The translations under genes were made by a program, and so were the position numbers. The notes under the pieces are model-generated. The model was not told the DNA's origin and did not search any database. It saw only the letters and a list, made by a program, of their open reading frames with translations. Positions 59,312 to 64,000 of a DNA stretch of 64,000 bases are shown one piece after another (position 1 is the stretch's first letter; every line of letters begins with the position of its first letter). Source of the stretch: Sphingobacteriaceae bacterium (GTDB lineage: Bacteria; Bacteroidota; Bacteroidia; B-17B0; Aurantibacillaceae); NCBI GenBank assembly GCA_016709575.1, contig JADJMM010000004.1, forward strand, positions 186,001-250,000, written 5' to 3'.

Positions 59312-59394
59312 CTACGAATACAAATTTGTACGAATATACGAATCTAACTGCCTACGCATACAGATTCGTACATTCGTATGATTAGTATTCGTAG
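59312..59394. repeat. 83-bp imperfect inverted repeat with three tacgaat / attcgta pairs
   Basis: Left arm 59312-59345 and right arm 59362-59394 are near-perfect reverse complements (for example ctacgaatac against gtattcgtag), with a 16-base loop. It contains three TACGAAT on the left (59313-59319, 59329-59335, 59337-59343) and three ATTCGTA on the right (59364-59370, 59372-59378, 59387-59393). It fills the gap between the short TPM gene and LemA. Confidence 0.75.
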
Positions 59395-59397
59395 GGA

Positions 59398-59988
59398 TTA
59401 TTCGAAACTAACTTTTGGCGCTTTCTCCGCACCTGCTTCTGCTTCAAAATATGGCATAGGCTGGAAACTACTTCCTGCAATTAAGCTACCGGGAAACATT
59501 TGAATAGCCTTGTTGTAATCTTTAGAAGAATCATTGTACTTCATACGTTGTACAGAAATTCTGTTTTCACAACCTTCTAATTCAACACGTAAATCCGCAA
59601 ATGCCTGATTCGCTTTTAAATTAGGATAGTTCTCTGTTATCATCATTAATTTACCTAAAGCATTACTTAATGAACCTTGCGCAGCTTGGAATTTCGCAAT
59701 AGATTCCTGACTCATATCATCTAAGTTTACTTTTACTTGTGTAGCTGAAGCTCTTGCTTGAACTACTGCTTCCAAAGTACCTTTCTCAAAATTAGCTTCA
59801 CCTTTTACTGTTGCTACAATGTTTGGGATCAAATCTGCTCTTCTCTGATACTGACTCTCTACTTGCTGCCATTGTGCTTTTGCATCTTCGCGTAAGCTTA
59901 CAAATCCATTACGTTTGTTACAAGCCCAAAAGCCACCAAACATTACTATTAAACCAAATACAATTGCTGTTATTAATCCTTTGCTCAT
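59398..59988 (-). CDS. lemA: LemA family protein
   Basis: 196 residues: an N-terminal membrane helix ('LITAIVFGLIVMFGGFWAC'), then a long helical body with 'WQQVESQYQRRADLIPNIV', 'VVQARASATQ', 'LSNALGKLMMITENYPNLKA' and 'YNKAIQMFPGSLIAG', the family signature. LemA proteins sit in the inner membrane and are often co-encoded with TPM proteins, as here; their role is not defined. The gene is divergent from uvrB. Confidence 0.9.
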   Translation of the reverse strand: MSKGLITAIVFGLIVMFGGFWACNKRNGFVSLREDAKAQWQQVESQYQRRADLIPNIVATVKGEANFEKGTLEAVVQARASATQVKVNLDDMSQESIAKFQAAQGSLSNALGKLMMITENYPNLKANQAFADLRVELEGCENRISVQRMKYNDSSKDYNKAIQMFPGSLIAGSSFQPMPYFEAEAGAEKAPKVSFE

Positions 59989-60003
59989 AATTTTAATTTT
60001 TTA

Positions 60004-60035
60004 TAAAGTTAAAGGTAATATAGTTCCCCTTGCAA
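60004..60035 (-). promoter_or_regulatory. promoter of the LemA operon
   Basis: On the minus strand: TTG (60033-60035), a 21-base spacer and TAACTTTA (60004-60011), one mismatch from TAnnTTTG, about 15 bases before the lemA ATG. It lies in the 72-base divergent region with uvrB. Confidence 0.55.
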
Positions 60036-60049
60036 TAATTAATAATTAT

Positions 60050-60057
60050 TAACTTTG
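60050..60057 (+). promoter_or_regulatory. -7 box abutting the uvrB start
   Basis: TAACTTTG is an exact TAnnTTTG match, three bases before the ATG at 60061. A TTG sits 17 bases upstream. Predicts a leaderless uvrB mRNA. Confidence 0.5.
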
Positions 60058-60060
60058 AGC

Positions 60061-62079
60061 ATGCCTTTGAACTAATATCCGAATTTCAGCCCACGGGCGA
60101 CCAACCCGAAGCAATAAGGCAATTGACGGAAGGTTTAAAACAAGGACAAAAGGACCAAGTTTTACTGGGTGTTACGGGTTCCGGCAAAACATTTACGGCA
60201 GCTAATGTTATTAATAATGTAAATAAACCAACTTTAATTTTAAGTCATAATAAAACTTTAGCCGCACAGTTGTATAGTGAATTCAAACAGTTTTTTCCAA
60301 ATAATGCGGTGGAATATTTTGTTAGTTATTACGATTACTATCAACCCGAAGCTTATCTACCGACTACCGACACTTACATTGAAAAAGATTTAGCGATTAA
60401 TGATGAAATTGAGAAGCCCGCTTAAGCGCGACTTTCTTTACTTTCAGGAAGAAGAGATGTGATTGTGGTGTGTTCTGTGTCTTGTATTTACGGTATTGGA
60501 AATCCGGTTGACTTTAAAAAGAATGTAATTGGAATTGAGGTTGGACAAAAAATTTCACGTAATAAATTTTTACATCAATTAGTAAGTGCTCTATATAGCA
60601 GAACCACAGAAGAATTTCAGCGCGCTAATTTTAGAGTAAAAGGTGATACTGTAGATGTAAACTTAGCTTACGCCGATCATTCGGTTCGGCCTTTTTTGGT
60701 GATGAAATTGAAAGTATAGAAACCTTTGATCCCGCTAACGGTTATGTGATTCAGAAATTTGAAGGCTTTAATATTTATCCTGCTAACATTTTTGTGACTG
60801 CACCTGACACCATGCAAAAATCTATTGAAGCTATTCAGGAAGACATGGTAAAACATGTAGAATATTTTAAATCGATTGGAAAAACTTTAGAAGCAAAACG
60901 AATTGAAGAACGCGTGAATTACGATTTAGAAATGATGCGCGAACTTGGTTATTGCAGCGGTATCGAAAACTATTCACGTTATTTTGATGGAAGAAATCCC
61001 GGAACAAGACCTTTCTGTTTAATGGATTATTTCCAAATGATTATTTATTGATGGTTGATGAAAGTCACGTTACCATTCCACAAATACGCGCTATGTACGG
61101 TGGTGATTTTTCGCGTAAGCAAAATTTAGTTGACTTTGGGTTTCGTTTACCATCAGCTTTAGATAATCGCCCGTTAAAGTTTGAAGAATTTGAATCTTTA
61201 TTAAATCAAAGCATTTACATCAGTGCAACTCCTGCCGAATACGAATTAGAAAAATCTGGAGGCCTTATTGTTGAGCAATTAATTCGTCCAACAGGTGTAT
61301 TAGATCCCATAATTGAAGTTCGTCCATGTTTAAATCAAGTAGATGATTTACTGGATGAAATTCACAAAACGGCTGCAAAAGGAGAACGTGTTCTTGTCAC
61401 CACCTTAACCAAACGAATGGCAGAAGAACTCACCAAATATCTCACCAAATTAAATGTACGCTGCCGTTACATTCACTCTGAAGTTGATACTTTAGACAGA
61501 ATTGAAATTTTACGTCAGTTAAGAGTTGGCATGTTTGATGTTTTAGTGGGGATAAACTTATTACGCGAAGGATTAGATCTTCCAGAAGTTTCTTTAGTGG
61601 CGATTCTCGACGCAGACAAAGAAGGATTTTTACGTAACGAAAGAAGTTTAGTGCAGACAAGCGGACGAGCTGCGAGAAATATAAATGGAAGAGTAATCAT
61701 GTACGCTGATAGAATGACAAAGAGTATGAAGTACACCATTGATGAAACTGAACGTCGCCGCGCTAAACAAATTGAATACAATACTAAACATAACATCACC
61801 CCAACACAAGCTGGTAAAAAAGCATTGAACACGCCGGGCTTTGGTATGGAAATTGAAGTGGATGGAAAAATAATTAAAGCTTACATGGAATCTGAAGGCA
61901 TCAGTATTGCAGCCGATCCTGTTGTTCAATATATGAGTGGCGAAGAATTACGTAAACAAATTGGCAAAGTAAAAAGCGCCATGTTACGGGCTGCAAAAGA
62001 AATGGACTTTCAAGAAGCCGCGCGCTTGCGTGATGAAATGTACTCTCTGGAAAAATTCTTGGAGGATAAAAAAGACTAG
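60061..62079 (+). CDS. uvrB: excinuclease ABC subunit UvrB, several frameshifts
   Basis: DNA damage recognition helicase of nucleotide excision repair, about 672 residues. 'LGVTGSGKTFTAANVI' is the Walker A, 'YDYYQPEAYLP' the beta-hairpin region, 'VVCSVSCIYGIGNP' motif, 'LLMVDESHVTIPQIR' Walker B, 'INLLREGLDLPEVSL' and 'QTSGRAARNINGRV' helicase motifs, and a C-terminal UVR helix. Breaks: missing T after 'MP' (60065), a pair near 60419-60441 around 'RLSAT', one near 60690 after 'YADHSVR', and a missing C near 61038 in 'DYFPNDYLLM'. The TAA at 60423-60425 lies in a shifted stretch. Confidence 0.95.
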
Positions 62080-62450
62080 AACTCGTCTACCTCAATTAAA
62101 TTAATCGGGTAATTAATTATCTGGGCGTAGTCTTCACCCGCTTCTTTTAATTCGATATCATTCTTTTCGTAATACCAATTTAAAGTAGGGCGTGAATTTA
62201 AAACTGCTTTTTGGAAAAACTTAGATAATAATTTTGAAGAAACTGTATTAAAATAATCCAGTTTCATATTGATCACCAAATTATCAGGATGGGTTTCAAT
62301 ATATTTATCAAAGGTTAAATTAAAATGATCAAAGAAATCAAAAGGGTTTTCGGGAACAATTTTTCCTCTAACAGATAAATTCCTATTTTCCACATCAAAC
62401 TCCACTTCAGGGGTTTGGTTGGTTTTAGGAATTATGACTTTCTTGTCCAT
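62076..62450 (-). CDS. siaC: SiaC family regulatory phosphoprotein (DUF1987)
   Basis: A 124-residue cytoplasmic protein. 'EVEFDVENRNLSVRGKIVP' at the start and 'ENPFDFFDHFNLTFDKYI' match SiaC/DUF1987. Thr69 in 'YFNTVSSKLLSKFF' occupies the place of the phosphorylated Thr (T68) of Pseudomonas SiaC. There, the SiaA PP2C-type phosphatase dephosphorylates it, the SiaB kinase phosphorylates it, and SiaC governs cyclic di-GMP signalling. Neither SiaB nor a diguanylate cyclase is in the window. The tail-to-tail overlap with uvrB is four bases. Confidence 0.85.
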   Translation of the reverse strand: MDKKVIIPKTNQTPEVEFDVENRNLSVRGKIVPENPFDFFDHFNLTFDKYIETHPDNLVINMKLDYFNTVSSKLLSKFFQKAVLNSRPTLNWYYEKNDIELKEAGEDYAQIINYPINLIEVDEF

Positions 62451-62641
62451 ATTAAAGCAAATATAAGGTCTTAAATACTCCGCAATTCATTAATCCGACA
62501 AAAAAGCGTTTTTTTCAGACTAACAAATACCACAAAAACTGCGGTTTTACGCTCCCATTTGTACGGAAGGAATTTGAAAAGGTTGCTTTTTTAGACAAAA
62601 TGAGTTTTATCAGGGATAAACGGTAATTTCTATTAAATATG

Positions 62642-62649
62642 TACTTTTG
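62642..62649 (+). promoter_or_regulatory. -7 box abutting the MBL-fold gene
   Basis: TACTTTTG, an exact TAnnTTTG match, seven bases before the ATG at 62657. No clear -33. Transcription is expected at or just before the ATG. Confidence 0.5.
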
Positions 62650-62656
62650 CATCCGT

Positions 62657-63950
62657 ATGATTATTGAAACTATAGGTCACGCCAGTTTGGTTATTAGAAA
62701 TAATGAGAAAAAGCCGGTTTTATTAACAGATCCTTGGCTTATTGGCTCGGTTTATTGGCGTAGCTGGTGGCTTCAAAACTACCCAACTACCGCTGAAATT
62801 GAGGAATTAACCAATGTAAAGTACTGTTACATTACACACGAGCATCCTGACCATTACCATACAGCTTCAATACGCAAACTAGGCAAAAACCCTACTTACA
62901 TTTCAGCGCTTTTACCCCAGGATAATATTAGTACGTTTTTAGGTTCTCAGGGAAATAAAACCAAAAGTCTTAAAACCCTTTACCTGGTATAAAATTGAAG
63001 AGAATTTATCCATTTTAAGTATCCCGCTTTTAAATGACGACAGTTGTTTAATTATTGATACCCCAAAAGCGGTTATTATTAATTTGAATGACAGCAAGCC
63101 TACCAAATCGCAATTAGGTAAGTTAACTGAATTTATTTCGAAAGAACTAAGCGGAAAAAAAATTGTTGTGTTGAGTAGTTACTCGCCGGCAAGTATCGTT
63201 AACAGCTTCAGAAAAAACAGCGAATACGTTTCAATAAAAGATAAATCGAAATACATTGAATACATTAACGGCATTGTAGATGTTTTGAATGCCGATTATT
63301 TTATTCCGTTTGCCTCACAAATTATTCTTTACCGTCCGGATTCGAAATGGGCGAATGAATACAAAGTAAGTTACAATGATTTACAAAAAGGCTGGAAAGC
63401 AAAGAAAACAAAACTACTTCCACCCTACTCTAAATTAGATTTAAATTCGTTTGAACACAGTTACATTAAACCTGAAAATTACAATCACGATCCTGAATGG
63501 ATTAAAGGAAAGGTTGAGAAACACATGGAAATGGAAGCTAATGTGAACGTAACAGATGAAGACATTAAAAAGATTGAAAAGAAAATGCGTTCACAACGTG
63601 CGTTTTTATCGGTACTATTTCCAAAAGGAATTGGCTTCATTACCAACAAACGTGAATTTACTTTTAAACCTATAAGCGGAAAAATAGTTGAAGGCTTAAC
63701 AAAAAATCACAGCTTTGCCATTAAAGTACCCGATCAAGCTTTAAAAGACGCTATTGAGTACGGACATTTTGGTGATTTAGGAATTACCATGTTCACTATT
63801 TTGATTTTGAATCGTAGCAGTAACCCGAAATTAATTTACGTGTTCTTTATTTTACTTACTCTCCACGATTATAAACATACGATGAGCTTAAGCAACTTCT
63901 TTAAATGGACAAAAAGCTCAGCCAAAAACTACAAGTGGAAATCCCCCTGA
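62657..63950 (+). CDS. MBL-fold metallohydrolase, one frameshift
   Basis: About 430 residues. 'MIIETIGHASLVIR' starts the metallo-beta-lactamase fold, 'LLTDPWLIG' holds an early Asp and 'YITHEHPDHYH' the H-x-H-x-D-H metal motif. The segment 'WRSWWLQNYPT' and the long C-terminal extension ('FKPISGKIVEGLTKNH', about 150 residues) resemble the MBL domains linked to CMP-sialic acid hydroxylase-like proteins. An indel near 62965 separates the first 112 residues from the rest ('VLKPFTWYKIEENLSIL'). The start at 62657 is preferred over 62639 because of the fold start. Confidence 0.75.
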
Positions 63951-63965
63951 AGGTGGGGGTTTTTC
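63941..63965 (+). terminator. rho-independent terminator overlapping the stop of the MBL-fold gene
   Basis: 'ccccc' at 63943-63947, a seven-base loop and 'ggggg' at 63955-63959, followed by 'tttttct'. The TGA stop at 63948-63950 lies in the loop. Confidence 0.65.
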
Positions 63966-64000
63966 TCAAATACAATATAAGATCTTGCCTAAAAAAGAAC

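Noticed and set aside
60423..60425. Nonsense codon in uvrB as a hint of stop-codon reassignment
   Set aside because: It comes from a shifted frame between two compensating indels; TAA is used as a normal stop throughout.
1..64000. tRNA, rRNA, CRISPR arrays, insertion sequences or prophage
   Set aside because: I looked for cloverleaf ends, regular short repeats, transposase motifs and phage gene order and found none.

Overview
The window is AT-rich chromosomal DNA from a free-living, aerobic member of the Bacteroidota. The signs are type IX secretion C-terminal domains (3153-3995, 24093-25220, 26462-27436, 27436-27897), a PorE-like OmpA/beta-propeller lipoprotein-type gene (42487-44575), DUF4369/TlpA-type thioredoxins, GT2-DUF2062 and SPFH genes of the kind seen in this phylum, and promoters of the Bacteroidota form TTG-N19-21-TAnnTTTG, often only 3-10 bases from the start codon. 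Heme A synthase suggests an aa3-type oxidase. I see no rRNA, tRNA, CRISPR array, insertion sequence or prophage.

About two genes in five are interrupted, almost always by a single-base indel in an A or T run, including housekeeping genes (uvrB, the SpoT-type gene, the polyprenyl synthase gene). I read these as uncorrected long-read errors rather than decay. I therefore give each such gene as one CDS over its whole span and state where the frame breaks. Only TerC, which has lost a motif, is typed as a pseudogene.

Layout. 1-5500: MATE exporter, cytochrome c, ferredoxin, acyl-CoA reductase, a secreted PKD protein and an ABC ATPase. 5541-9104 (minus): amino-acid permease, site-2 protease and CtaA. 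9221-14641 (plus): RND exporter, RmlA, polyprenyl synthase, thioesterase and START protein. 14709-20694: three 'orphan' membrane sensors around an rRNA methyltransferase. 20694-24068: small accessory genes (lipoprotein, cupin, SRPBCC, pentapeptide repeat, GyrI-like). 24093-30082: secreted T9SS proteins, GNAT, methyltransferase and HPP protein. 30084-36611 (minus): three tandem TPR-SpoIIE phosphatase sensors. 36638-40639 (minus): pseudouridine synthase, glycosyltransferase-DUF2062 fusion and SpoT. 40791-47028: methyltransferase, desaturase, PorE-like protein, SPFH protein and cupin. 47090-51228 (minus): two TlpA paralogues and a predicted aminopeptidase. 51255-57861: YdcF, DUF2851, small PspC-like protein, coiled-coil protein, TerC, PadR and a large PspC protein. 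58074-59988 (minus): two TPM proteins and LemA. 60061-63950: UvrB, SiaC and an MBL-fold protein.

The most striking theme is signalling. Three complete TPR-membrane-SpoIIE phosphatases share their cytoplasmic linker helix ('DSIxYAKRIQxALLP') with three proteins that stop exactly where the phosphatase should begin. A SiaC-type phosphoprotein, the substrate class of such phosphatases, lies in the same window. I propose a partner-switching network in which the catalytically empty sensors modulate the complete ones.
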